Assembly (NCBI GenBank): GCA_029287695.1
Contig: JARFQQ010000145.1
Coordinates: 1-5,028 of the forward strand
DNA length: 5,028 nt
Direction of reading: 5' to 3'
Source of the DNA: Gammaproteobacteria bacterium
GTDB taxonomy: Bacteria > Pseudomonadota > Gammaproteobacteria > Chromatiales > Chromatiaceae
Position 1 is the stretch's first letter, and each line of letters starts with the position of its first letter. Shown one piece after another: positions 1-5,028 of this stretch. The notes under the pieces were generated by a model. That model saw nothing but the letters and a program-made list of their open reading frames with translations, was not told the origin of the DNA and ran no database searches. Position numbers and translations under genes: made by a program.

Positions 1-37
1 TAGCCGGAACATCAGGTTAAAGAGAAGCTGGATGATA

Positions 38-79
38 ATCGCCCGGCAGGATGTGCCGGGCGATCCGGTTTCTCACCGG
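38..79 (+). terminator. Two adjacent hairpins, probable terminator of an upstream transcript
   Basis: Bases 38-48 pair perfectly with 54-64 (11 base pairs, GC-rich core, 5-base loop GGATG). Immediately after it a second small hairpin, CCGGT (65-69) with ACCGG (75-79), closes a TTCTC loop. The first hairpin is strong enough to be an intrinsic terminator. The T-rich tract behind it (GGTTTCTC) is short, though, and lies inside the second hairpin, so termination is an inference. It would end a plus-strand transcript entering from the left edge. The first 37 bases could hold the end of that gene, but they are too short to assign to any reading frame. Confidence 0.45.
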
Positions 80-100
80 GGGAGTACACTGCACGAGACT

Positions 101-128
101 CTGACATATCATGCAGTAAATATAGATT
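101..128 (+). promoter_or_regulatory. Weak sigma70-like promoter candidate
   Basis: CTGACA (101-106) matches five of six -35 bases. Sixteen bases later TAGATT (123-128) matches four of six -10 bases. Transcription would begin near 135 and give a leader of about 90 bases before the small plus-strand gene. It competes with a second candidate at 184-189, and neither is strong. Confidence 0.25.
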
Positions 129-183
129 AGCACAGCCTGCGAAAAATGGGCTGTGACAATTCGCCTTACCCGCGCGCAACCGC

Positions 184-189
184 TAGAAT
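184..189 (+). promoter_or_regulatory. -10 element (TAGAAT) ahead of the small membrane protein gene
   Basis: TAGAAT at 184-189 matches the -10 consensus in five of six bases and sits about 35 bases before the preferred GTG start at 224. The expected -35 region around 160-166 is poor; a GTGACA at 153-158 is too far upstream (25-base spacer). If this element is used, transcription starts near 196. That would exclude the longer ATG start at 146 and favours GTG 224. Confidence 0.35.
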
Positions 190-223
190 CGGCAACAGAG
201 ATCAACAGGACGGACAATCAAAA

Positions 224-628
224 GTGCTCAAGAAAATCCTCGAACCCCTCAAGTATTTTGCTGTTGCAGCCATCGTCACAGCCCTGATCCTGCTCGGATT
301 CCAGTTCGGCAAGGAAAACAACAGCGAGTTCGTCCAGCATCTTGGTGCGGAAAAAACCCGGCTGGAGTCTGAGCTGGCAGCAGCGCGGGATGAAATCAAA
401 CGCCTCGAAGTCGCACAGGCCAGTGCAGCGATACCAGTTCAGGCAGATTCAGCGATTGCCGACAAGGAGGAAGAGAAAGCGGCGCAACTGCCGGATCCCG
501 TACCCGCTCCCGACGAAAAACCTGCCATGGAGACTTCGCCGCAAGAGCCGGCACTGGGGCAGATTAGTGAAACCTTCAGTGTCGAGCCGGGACCGACTGA
601 TAGCGGAGAAGAAAAGGCCCGCGAGTGA
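224..628 (+). CDS. Small membrane-anchored coiled-coil protein, function unknown
   Basis: I do not recognise the family. The 134-residue product starts with a short basic segment (residues 2-10) and has one hydrophobic helix at about residues 11-29, read as a transmembrane anchor or uncleaved signal. A coiled coil at about 40-65 shows regular heptads (L40, L47, L51, A54, I58, L61). The rest is a low-complexity tail rich in Ala, Pro, Glu and Asp, probably disordered. The likely orientation is N-in with the tail in the periplasm (inference). I chose GTG 224 because AGGACGG (207-213) lies ten bases before it and conserved-looking coding begins there. An in-frame ATG at 146 would add 26 polar residues, has no ribosome binding site, and would include the TAGAAT element. 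The gene stands alone, convergent with the tRNA. The architecture resembles small envelope or division-associated anchors, but no function can be assigned. Confidence 0.65.
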   Translation: MLKKILEPLKYFAVAAIVTALILLGFQFGKENNSEFVQHLGAEKTRLESELAAARDEIKRLEVAQASAAIPVQADSAIADKEEEKAAQLPDPVPAPDEKPAMETSPQEPALGQISETFSVEPGPTDSGEEKARE

Positions 629-742
629 ACCATTCCACGCTTTGACTCTGTTGCGCCTGGCGGGCATACCGGGGGCAATGGGACCACCCCATGGAGATGG
701 ATCCTTGTCCTCGGGAACCGGGGGGAAAGCCGAAAGAGAGAC

Positions 743-775
743 ACAAAAGAGAAAGCGCCCTGATCAGGGCGCTTT
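743..775 (-). terminator. Intrinsic terminator downstream of tRNA-Met
   Basis: Bases 752-775 form a perfect 24-base palindrome centred on TGATCA, with arms of AAAGCGCCC and GGGCGCTTT. On the minus strand the stem is followed by TTTCTCTTTTGTG, a good U-rich tail, starting nine bases after the tRNA CCA end. This is the expected terminator for the tRNA transcript. On the plus strand it is followed by TTTTCC, so it may also stop the converging small gene that ends at 628. Confidence 0.85.
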
Positions 776-783
776 TCCGAAGA

Positions 784-860
784 TGGTAGCAAGGGGCAGA
801 TTCGAACTGCCGACCCCAGCATTATGAGTGCTGTGCTCTAACCAACTGAGCTACCTTGCC
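784..860 (-). tRNA. tRNA-Met (CAT), elongator type
   Basis: On the minus strand a complete cloverleaf can be folded. The acceptor is GGCAAGG with CCTTGCT, the D arm GCTC/GAGC with loop AGTTGGTTA, the anticodon stem CAGCA/TGCTG with loop CTCATAA (anticodon CAT), the variable loop GGGTC, the T stem GGCAG/CTGCC with loop TTCGAAT, then A73 and an encoded CCA (786-784). The lack of a C1-A72 mismatch and of a three-GC anticodon stem argues against the initiator. A73, G2-C71 and C3-G70 match E. coli elongator tRNA-Met. Pairs A4-U69 and A5-U68, rather than C4-G69 and C5-G68, argue against the lysidine-modified tRNA-Ile(CAT). Oddly, the first pair is a G1-U72 wobble. It is probably transcribed from the promoter at 1031-1059 and ends at the palindromic terminator. 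Confidence 0.93.
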
Positions 861-861
861 A

Positions 862-1000
862 GAAATTGTTTGTTCGACACTGGCCACGTATCAATTCGTC
901 CATGAAGGCTCGGACCAGCTCGGTCATCCATGACCTCGCGTTCGTTGCTCAATAAGCCATGTTAAATGGCTTATTGCAGCCGCTGGCTACCGCAACTCAC
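862..1000 (-). other. 139-base hairpin-bearing spacer between two copies of a tRNA 5' end
   Basis: This non-coding stretch lies between a 20-base tRNA 5' fragment (1001-1020) and the intact tRNA. It contains a strong hairpin: 950-960 pairs with 966-976 (11 base pairs, 5-base loop), and the stem can be extended by three more pairs (947-949 with 978-980) around one bulged base. It also carries a smaller hairpin at 922-935 (GGTCA/TGACC) and two related motifs, TCGTCCATG (896-904) and TCATCCATG (924-932), 28 bases apart. No run of T follows the large hairpin, so it is not an obvious terminator. It reads like a short intergenic repeat or a degraded insertion, but no copy elsewhere in the window supports that. 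Confidence 0.5.
950..976. repeat. Perfect inverted repeat with short loop (hairpin)
   Basis: The arm CAATAAGCCAT (950-960) pairs with ATGGCTTATTG (966-976) without mismatch around the loop GTTAA. In the transcript running from the promoter at 1031-1059 to the tRNA, this would be a stable leader hairpin between the tRNA fragment and the real tRNA. It has no U tract, so a structural or processing role, or a mobile-element origin, is more likely than termination. Confidence 0.75.
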
Positions 1001-1020
1001 CCAACTGAGCTCCCTTGCCA
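1001..1020 (-). pseudogene. Truncated duplicate of the tRNA-Met 5' end
   Basis: Bases 1001-1020 match 842-861, the first 19 bases of tRNA-Met plus the preceding T, in 19 of 20 positions. The one difference (1012) changes the invariant U8 of the tRNA to G. The copy stops being alignable in the D loop (perhaps weakly continuing as GGTGAG) and has no anticodon arm, T arm or CCA. It starts about five bases downstream of the predicted transcription start. It therefore occupies the place where an intact tRNA would be expected and is best read as a broken or duplicated tRNA gene. Confidence 0.8.
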
Positions 1021-1030
1021 AAGACGGCGC

Positions 1031-1059
1031 ACTATAAATAACGGACTCTTTTCTGTCAA
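1031..1059 (-). promoter_or_regulatory. Near-consensus sigma70 promoter for the tRNA
   Basis: On the minus strand TTGACA (1059-1054, perfect) is followed by exactly 17 bases and TATAGT (1036-1031, five of six). The next bases are GCGCC, a GC-rich discriminator of the kind linked to stringent control of stable RNA genes (established for rRNA and tRNA promoters; applied here by inference). The start site should be near 1024. The -35 lies only three bases after the purF stop codon, so the tRNA unit is packed tightly against purF but can be expressed independently of it. Confidence 0.85.
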
Positions 1060-1062
1060 TGC

Positions 1063-2580
1063 CTAGCGGCCGTGGTTGTGCAAATCGATGACGTTTCCGG
1101 CTTGCGTCTCGCGCTCTTGCTTGGCAGCGTCATTGCGACAGGATTCCAGCTCGTCCAGGTAGGCCTCGTTGACGTCGCCGGTGACATATTCGCCGCTGAA
1201 AACCGATGTATCAAAGCGTGTGACAGGGCTGCGGGTCTTCTTCTGGACGGCGTTGATGAGATCATCCAGCTGCTGGTAGATGAGCCTGTCACAGCCGATA
1301 TAGTCGGCGACTTCCTGTTCCGTGCGCCCATGGGCGACGAGTTCACTGGCGGCAGGCATGTCGATGCCATACACGTTGGGGTAGCGAACCGGGGGCGCAG
1401 CCGAGGCGAAATAGACCTTCTTTGCGCCCATGTCGCGGGCCATCTGGACAATCTGCCTCGACGTGGTGCCGCGCACGATCGAATCGTCCACAAGCAGCAC
1501 ATTCTTGCCTTTGAACTCCAGGTCAATCGCATTGAGTTTCTGGCGTACCGATTTCTTGCGCGCCTGCTGGCCGGGCATGATGAAAGTGCGACCAATGTAG
1601 CGATTCTTGATGAAGCCCTCGGCATATGAGAGTTTCAGGCTTTGTGCCAGTGAGAGCGCTGCGGTCCGGCTGGTATCCGGGATGGGGATGACCACGTCGA
1701 TATCGTGATCCGGCCAGACTTGCCTGATGCGCTTCCCGAGCTTCTTGCCCATGCGATGACGGGCCTTGTAGACGAAAATATCATCGATGATCGAGTCGGG
1801 ACGCGCAAAATAGACATATTCGAAAATACAGGGTGCATGCTTCGGATTCCGGGCACACTGCTGACGGAAGATCTCTCCGTTCTTGGTAATCACAACGCAT
1901 TCGCCAGGGGCGATATCCGCGATACGCTCGAAGCCGAGGGTATCGAGGGCGACACTCTCCGAGGCGATCATGTATTCCGTACCCTCCTCCGTTACGCGCT
2001 TGCCATAACATGCCGGACGTATCCCGTTAGGATCGCGGAAGCCGATAATGCAGTAGCCAGTGATCATGGCAACAGCCGCATAACCACCACGACAACGCCG
2101 GTGGACGCCTTCAACGGCTTTGAAGATGTCGTTGCTGTCGATGCGCAGTTTGTGCTGCACATGGAGCTCGTGAGCGAAGACGTTCAGCAGTATCTCGGAA
2201 TCGGATTCAGTGTTTATGTGACGCAAGTCCGTGACGTAAAGCTCCTTCTTGAGCTCGACAGCATTGGTCAGGTTGCCGTTATGCGCCAGCGTGATGCCAT
2301 AGGGTGAATTGACATAGAAGGGTTGCGCCTCGGCGGAGGAGGAACAGCCCGCAGTGGGATAGCGCACATGGGCAATGCCCATCCTGCCCCGAAGATTGAG
2401 CATGTCCTCGGCTCCGAAAACATCGCGAGCCAGTCCGTTGTCCTTGTGCAGGTGCAGGCTGCTTCCTTCGCAGGTAACAATGCCTGCCGCATCCTGGCCG
2501 CGATGCTGCAGGACCAGCAAGGCATCATAAAGCTTCTGGTTGACGGGCTCGTAGGAGACGATACCGGCTATACCACACAT
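1063..2580 (-). CDS. purF: Amidophosphoribosyltransferase (glutamine PRPP amidotransferase)
   Basis: This cytoplasmic enzyme carries out the first committed step of purine synthesis: PRPP plus glutamine gives 5-phosphoribosylamine, glutamate and pyrophosphate. The 505 residues equal the E. coli length. The N-terminal glutamine amidotransferase domain has the nucleophile Cys2 directly after Met (MCGIAGIV), R73 in HVRYPTAG, N101-G102 and D127. As in the E. coli type there is no propeptide and no sign of an Fe-S cluster form. DPNGIRP lies at 183-189. The phosphoribosyltransferase domain has the flexible loop at about 325-350 and the PRPP-binding motif [14 protein letters not shown] (361-374). 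The ATG follows the cvpA TGA after one base (TGACATG) with only a weak GGG upstream, which suggests translational coupling. It ends with TAG three bases before the tRNA promoter's -35. No key residue is missing. Confidence 0.98.
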   Translation of the reverse strand: MCGIAGIVSYEPVNQKLYDALLVLQHRGQDAAGIVTCEGSSLHLHKDNGLARDVFGAEDMLNLRGRMGIAHVRYPTAGCSSSAEAQPFYVNSPYGITLAHNGNLTNAVELKKELYVTDLRHINTESDSEILLNVFAHELHVQHKLRIDSNDIFKAVEGVHRRCRGGYAAVAMITGYCIIGFRDPNGIRPACYGKRVTEEGTEYMIASESVALDTLGFERIADIAPGECVVITKNGEIFRQQCARNPKHAPCIFEYVYFARPDSIIDDIFVYKARHRMGKKLGKRIRQVWPDHDIDVVIPIPDTSRTAALSLAQSLKLSYAEGFIKNRYIGRTFIMPGQQARKKSVRQKLNAIDLEFKGKNVLLVDDSIVRGTTSRQIVQMARDMGAKKVYFASAAPPVRYPNVYGIDMPAASELVAHGRTEQEVADYIGCDRLIYQQLDDLINAVQKKTRSPVTRFDTSVFSGEYVTGDVNEAYLDELESCRNDAAKQERETQAGNVIDLHNHGR

Positions 2581-2581
2581 G

Positions 2582-3301
2582 TCAGTTACCCGATGCTGGT
2601 GTTGAAATCGTTTCTGAAGGTGGTGCAGGTGTTGTCGTCGTTGTTTCTGTTTCTGCGCCTGTGCCTGTGTCAGTGCCTGTTGCTGGCTGTTCTGCAGGCT
2701 TCTCCGGTGTCAGGGGAAGTTCGATACCTTCTTGCGGCACGGCTGCTTCCTGCGGAGAAAGGTCGATAATCGTGCCTGCCCCCTCACCGGCGACTCCGTC
2801 GATATAGCCGTTGAGTTTTTGCTGCAGACCCGATTTGTCCCATAACTGCTTGCCCCAGTCTGCCAGCGGCTGGAGCTGCGGCACCAGCCTGGACTGCTTC
2901 CAGTAGCTGTTGTCTGCTATCGCGGGAACGAGGCCGACAATGATGATGGCAATCGCGACAAGAATGATGCCACGCAGGCCACCAAAGAAGACGCCGACGA
3001 CGCGGTCGGTACCACTCATGCCGGTCTTGTCGAGAAAGGAGCCGAGCGCCCAGGTCACGATACCACCGGCGATGAGGACACCAAGCAGGATCCCTGCGCC
3101 CGCCAGCGCCATGCGCACGGTTGCCGGAAGGCCCCACTCCTGTGGAATGACGGGTTCGACGTCCGGATAGAACATGACCGCCATCCAGATCGCGACGACC
3201 CAGATCAGGAGAGAGAGGGCCTCACGCAGAAACCCGCGAAAAAAACTCACAATCGCCGAGATGGCGATAATGCCGATAATAACGAAGTCGACCCAGTTCA
3301 C
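2582..3301 (-). CDS. cvpA: CvpA family inner-membrane protein with extended Thr/Pro tail
   Basis: CvpA proteins are inner-membrane proteins first found as needed for colicin V production and later tied to envelope stress tolerance; their molecular activity is not settled. This 239-residue copy keeps the family start ([10 protein letters not shown]), the [15 protein letters not shown] segment (20-34) and the [20 protein letters not shown] signature (92-111). There are four hydrophobic helices at about 5-18, 30-45, 64-86 and 102-127. E. coli CvpA has 162 residues; the excess here is a tail from about 180 rich in Pro, Glu and Thr, including T-E-T-E-T repeats near 209-225, likely disordered. The start is GTG with a weak CGGGG five bases upstream; the match to family N-termini supports it. 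The gene is preceded by its own extended -10 promoter and is coupled to purF by a one-base gap, as in the classic cvpA-purF operon. Confidence 0.93.
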   Translation of the reverse strand: MNWVDFVIIGIIAISAIVSFFRGFLREALSLLIWVVAIWMAVMFYPDVEPVIPQEWGLPATVRMALAGAGILLGVLIAGGIVTWALGSFLDKTGMSGTDRVVGVFFGGLRGIILVAIAIIIVGLVPAIADNSYWKQSRLVPQLQPLADWGKQLWDKSGLQQKLNGYIDGVAGEGAGTIIDLSPQEAAVPQEGIELPLTPEKPAEQPATGTDTGTGAETETTTTTPAPPSETISTPASGN

Positions 3302-3337
3302 AACGGCCCCGATCGTTTACAGACGTGGAATGGGCGC

Positions 3338-3346
3338 ATTCTAACA
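3338..3346 (-). promoter_or_regulatory. Extended -10 promoter for cvpA-purF
   Basis: On the minus strand TGTTAGAAT (3346-3338) combines the TGn extension with TAGAAT, five of six -10 bases. The start site would be near 3331, giving a leader of about 30 bases before the cvpA GTG. The -35 region (about 3361-3366) is poor, which is normal for extended -10 promoters. Repeated AATTACCC units lie over and just upstream of the -35 position. Confidence 0.55.
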
Positions 3347-3354
3347 GAATAACG

Positions 3355-3381
3355 AGGGTAATTGCCGTGGGTAATTACCCT
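3355..3381 (-). repeat. Repeated AATTACCC units: palindrome, hairpin or operator between dedD and cvpA
   Basis: GGGTAATT occurs at 3356-3363 and again at 3369-3376, and GGGTAATTACCC (3369-3380) is a perfect palindrome. As a minus-strand transcript, 3381-3373 pairs with 3363-3355 (nine base pairs, nine-base loop), followed by UCGUUAUUC, which is only a weak U tail. Two readings fit: a weak terminator or attenuator 11 bases after the dedD stop, or an operator of three half sites beside the cvpA promoter. The sequence cannot decide between them. Confidence 0.5.
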
Positions 3382-3392
3382 GTTTCTGCCCG

Positions 3393-4061
3393 TCAGGGGG
3401 GCAGAATTGCACCCTTGAGCTTGAAGTTTTGTTCCACAGTCTTCAACTGCTGCTCGGCTTTCTGCCTGGTGGCGACAGGGCCGATACGTACCCGGTAGAG
3501 TGTCTTGTCCTGCACCTTGATCTCCGAGAGGTAGGCGGGCATTCCGCTGAGCTTGAGGTTGGCCATGAGTTTTTCGGCGTTGGATTTCTGCCCGAAACTG
3601 CCTGCCTGGATCGTCCAGCCCTTTCCTGCCGGCGGTGCCGTTTCCACGACCTTCGGCGTCTCTTTCACTGCAACGCTACTCGTGGCTTGCGCATCGTTCT
3701 CCTCTGCGGGGGTGCTTGCCTTATCCTCGACGATGACCCAATCATCGCTCCTTGCCTCCTCCACAGCGGCCGCCTCGAGCTCTGTCTCTCGTGATATTTC
3801 GGACGCCCGCTCGGGCTCGGTGATTGTTTCGAGCGGAATCTCCGTGATCGTTCGGGAATCGATCGCGGCTTCCTCCGCCTCTTCCTCCGTCGGAATCAGA
3901 TCAGTCCGATAGTCAGTGACGGGTTCCCGTGGTATCTCTTTCTCGAGTTTGACTGAATCAACCGGCTCCTCTTTATCCTCGAGCAGCATCGGTATAAATA
4001 TCACGGCCAGTGCAACCAGCACGATGGCGCCGACCATGCGTTGTTTCATCGTGTCATCCAC
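3393..4061 (-). CDS. dedD: SPOR-domain septal protein DedD
   Basis: DedD is a bitopic inner-membrane protein that gathers at the division septum and supports constriction; its SPOR domain binds glycan strands stripped of stem peptides. The 222 residues compare with about 220 in E. coli. A short N-terminal segment is followed by one transmembrane helix at about 9-27 (starting MVGAIVLVALAV), an acidic, Glu-rich periplasmic linker (28-146), and the SPOR domain at about 147-220. Recognisable SPOR elements are WTIQAGSF (149-156), the NAEKLMANLKLSG helix, and LYRVRIGPVATRQKAEQ (188-204). I chose the GTG at 4061 because GAGGAG (4074-4069) lies seven bases before it; the ATG four codons later would be too far away. 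It sits between folC and cvpA as in other gammaproteobacteria, with a TATAAT just upstream. Confidence 0.93.
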   Translation of the reverse strand: MDDTMKQRMVGAIVLVALAVIFIPMLLEDKEEPVDSVKLEKEIPREPVTDYRTDLIPTEEEAEEAAIDSRTITEIPLETITEPERASEISRETELEAAAVEEARSDDWVIVEDKASTPAEENDAQATSSVAVKETPKVVETAPPAGKGWTIQAGSFGQKSNAEKLMANLKLSGMPAYLSEIKVQDKTLYRVRIGPVATRQKAEQQLKTVEQNFKLKGAILPP

Positions 4062-4068
4062 GGAGTGA

Positions 4069-4074
4069 CTCCTC
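4069..4074 (-). promoter_or_regulatory. Strong ribosome binding site that fixes the dedD GTG start
   Basis: GAGGAG on the minus strand ends seven bases before GTG 4061. It is the best Shine-Dalgarno match in the window and decides between GTG 4061 and the in-frame ATG at 4049. Confidence 0.8.
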
Positions 4075-4092
4075 TTGGTGTGCCTGCGGTCT

Positions 4093-4098
4093 ATTATA
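4093..4098 (-). promoter_or_regulatory. -10 element (perfect TATAAT) ahead of dedD
   Basis: A perfect TATAAT lies on the minus strand in the 69-base folC-dedD gap, about 30 bases before the dedD GTG, with a predicted start near 4086. No convincing -35 is found 16-18 bases upstream, and there is no TGn extension; TCGACA further down is too close. It may be an activator-dependent or secondary promoter within the folC-dedD unit. Confidence 0.45.
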
Positions 4099-4130
4099 TC
4101 CTGTGATCTGTCGAGAATCTGCTCGCGCTT

Positions 4131-5028
4131 TCAGGATGCAACACCAAGCGCACCAAGAGCCCCTCCCGCCACCTCGAAAGAACCAAAGATAACCAGGGTC
4201 TCGAGTGGATCGATGTCCCGGATGATCCCGAGCGCCTCTTCGAGGCTTGCGTGCACGATCACTTTCGCAGCGTGGTCGGCAACCCTGACTGCCGACTCAA
4301 GGCTTTCGATATCCAGTCCCCTACTGCTTTTCATCGCGTAGAGATGCCAGACATCGACAACTGGCGCAAGCGCACGCACGACATCTGTCACCGGCTTGTC
4401 AGCATAAATCGAGAAGATGGCATGAACCCTGCCTCTTTCGGTCAGTGCGGCCAGGTTCCCCGCGAGTGCGATGGCGGCCTCGGCATTGTGTGCAACGTCG
4501 ACATAGACGGACGGATGCGAGCGCACCTGCTGAAATCGAGCGGGCGCCGCTGCCTCATGCAAGCCCTCCCTGATGGCCTCTGGACTGACCGGCAACCGGT
4601 CATGTACCAGCTGCAGAAGAGTGACAACTGCGGCGGCATTCTGTAGCTGGTAATCGCCGGACATGCGAGGAAACGGCAACTCGAGCACTTTTTCACCCAT
4701 CTGCCAGCTCCACCCGTCCGGTTGATAGGCGTAGCTGTAATCCTTCCCGAGATAGGCAACGCAGGCTTCGCTTTCATCGGCCACCTCGAGAAAGCCGGCT
4801 GGCACCACGGCCTCTGCAAAAACAGCTGGCTGGCCCCTGCGTAGAACGCCGGCCTTTTCGCGCGCGATTGCGTCGAGGTTTTCGCCGAGCCATTCTGTAT
4901 GGTCGAGTCCGATCGAGGTGACCAGCACGGCGTCGGCATCGAGCAAGTTGACAGCGTCCAGACGCCCGCCGAGACCGACTTCGAGAATTGCCACGTCGAC
5001 GCCTTCACGCGCGAAGATATCAAGCGCT
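4131..5028 (-). CDS. folC: Bifunctional folylpolyglutamate synthase/dihydrofolate synthase, C-terminal 298 residues (5' end outside window)
   Basis: FolC joins dihydropteroate to glutamate to make dihydrofolate and then adds glutamates to tetrahydrofolates, using ATP in the cytoplasm. The frame is open to the right edge, so the N-terminal part with the P-loop is not visible; E. coli FolC has 422 residues. Visible Mur-ligase features, counted from the GTG at 4994, are EVGLGGRLDAVN (5-16, Mg-binding Glu), GLDHTEWLG (29-37), REKAGVLR (45-52, with the lysine that is carbamylated in studied FolC), the hinge PARFQ (151-155), DVAHN (166-170), a DKP element (199-201) and the terminal VIFGSF strand (268-273). 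The hinge reads PAR where the family usually has PGR. That GTG is an internal valine, not a start: codons for ALDIFAREGVD continue upstream in frame. It is followed by dedD in the same direction. Confidence 0.95.
   Translation of the reverse strand, partial: ALDIFAREGVDVAILEVGLGGRLDAVNLLDADAVLVTSIGLDHTEWLGENLDAIAREKAGVLRRGQPAVFAEAVVPAGFLEVADESEACVAYLGKDYSYAYQPDGWSWQMGEKVLELPFPRMSGDYQLQNAAAVVTLLQLVHDRLPVSPEAIREGLHEAAAPARFQQVRSHPSVYVDVAHNAEAAIALAGNLAALTERGRVHAIFSIYADKPVTDVVRALAPVVDVWHLYAMKSSRGLDIESLESAVRVADHAAKVIVHASLEEALGIIRDIDPLETLVIFGSFEVAGGALGALGVAS

Noticed and set aside
146..223. ATG at 146 as the start of the small plus-strand gene
   Set aside because: There is no ribosome binding site, the added 26 residues are polar and unlike the rest, and the TAGAAT element would lie inside the coding sequence. 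GTG 224 fits better.
439..822. Minus-strand 127-residue frame across the small gene, terminator and tRNA
   Set aside because: It runs through the terminator palindrome and the tRNA, so it cannot be a real gene.
865..893. TTGATA-N18-AACAAT as a second tRNA promoter on the minus strand
   Set aside because: The start site would fall inside the tRNA (near 858), so it could not produce the mature 5' end.
851..931. A 26-codon minus-strand reading frame starting ATGGATGAC in the spacer and ending at a TAG inside the tRNA
   Set aside because: The GAGG before it is only two bases from the ATG, too close to work, and the stop falls within the tRNA. It is most likely chance.
842..1020. A prophage or genomic island attachment site at the tRNA
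   Set aside because: The repeat is the 5' end of the tRNA, the enclosed DNA is only 139 bases, and no integrase is present. A short insertion or decayed duplicate is simpler.
1072..2307. Long plus-strand reading frames opposite purF (1072-1629 and 1705-2307)
   Set aside because: They are antisense shadows of purF, which is fully conserved along its length; no ribosome binding sites or family features were seen.
3307..3322. PurR-like operator (GTAAACGATCG) upstream of cvpA
   Set aside because: It matches only about 9 of 16 positions of the E. coli PurR box and lies in the leader, downstream of the predicted start. This is too weak to call.
4131..4994. folC starting at the GTG at 4994
   Set aside because: The frame continues upstream with typical FolC residues (ALDIFAREGVD) to the window edge, so this GTG is an internal valine.

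Overview
The window looks like a chromosomal segment of a gammaproteobacterium outside the Enterobacterales. Most of it, on the minus strand, is the conserved block folC - dedD - cvpA - purF, in the order known from Escherichia coli and Pseudomonas. An elongator tRNA-Met gene follows instead of the ubiX or metZ neighbours known from those groups. Base composition is moderately GC-rich and codon use looks even across the block. I see no phage, transposase, CRISPR or toxin genes.

Reading the minus strand from the right edge: folC is cut by the window end, so only the last 298 residues are visible. A 69-base gap with a perfect TATAAT follows, then dedD (GTG start, very good ribosome binding site). 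Next is a 91-base gap with repeated AATTACCC units and an extended -10 promoter, then cvpA and purF separated by a single base. Directly after the purF stop lies a near-consensus stable-RNA promoter. It points at a 20-base copy of the 5' end of a tRNA, then 139 bases of non-coding DNA with hairpins, then the complete tRNA-Met gene, then a 24-base palindromic terminator.

On the plus strand at the left is one small gene of unknown function (about 134 residues). It encodes an N-terminal membrane anchor, a short coiled coil and a Pro/Glu-rich tail, and it converges on the tRNA terminator. The first ~220 bases hold two adjacent hairpins, probably the end of an upstream transcript, and weak promoter candidates for the small gene.

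Functionally, folC makes and elongates folates, which supply one-carbon units to purine synthesis; purF commits PRPP to that pathway. cvpA and dedD encode inner-membrane proteins, linked respectively to envelope/colicin V phenotypes and to septal peptidoglycan. The most unusual structure is the tRNA locus: promoter plus a broken 5' tRNA copy, an inserted-looking spacer, and an intact tRNA whose first acceptor pair is G-U. I found nothing that amounts to a new multi-gene system.
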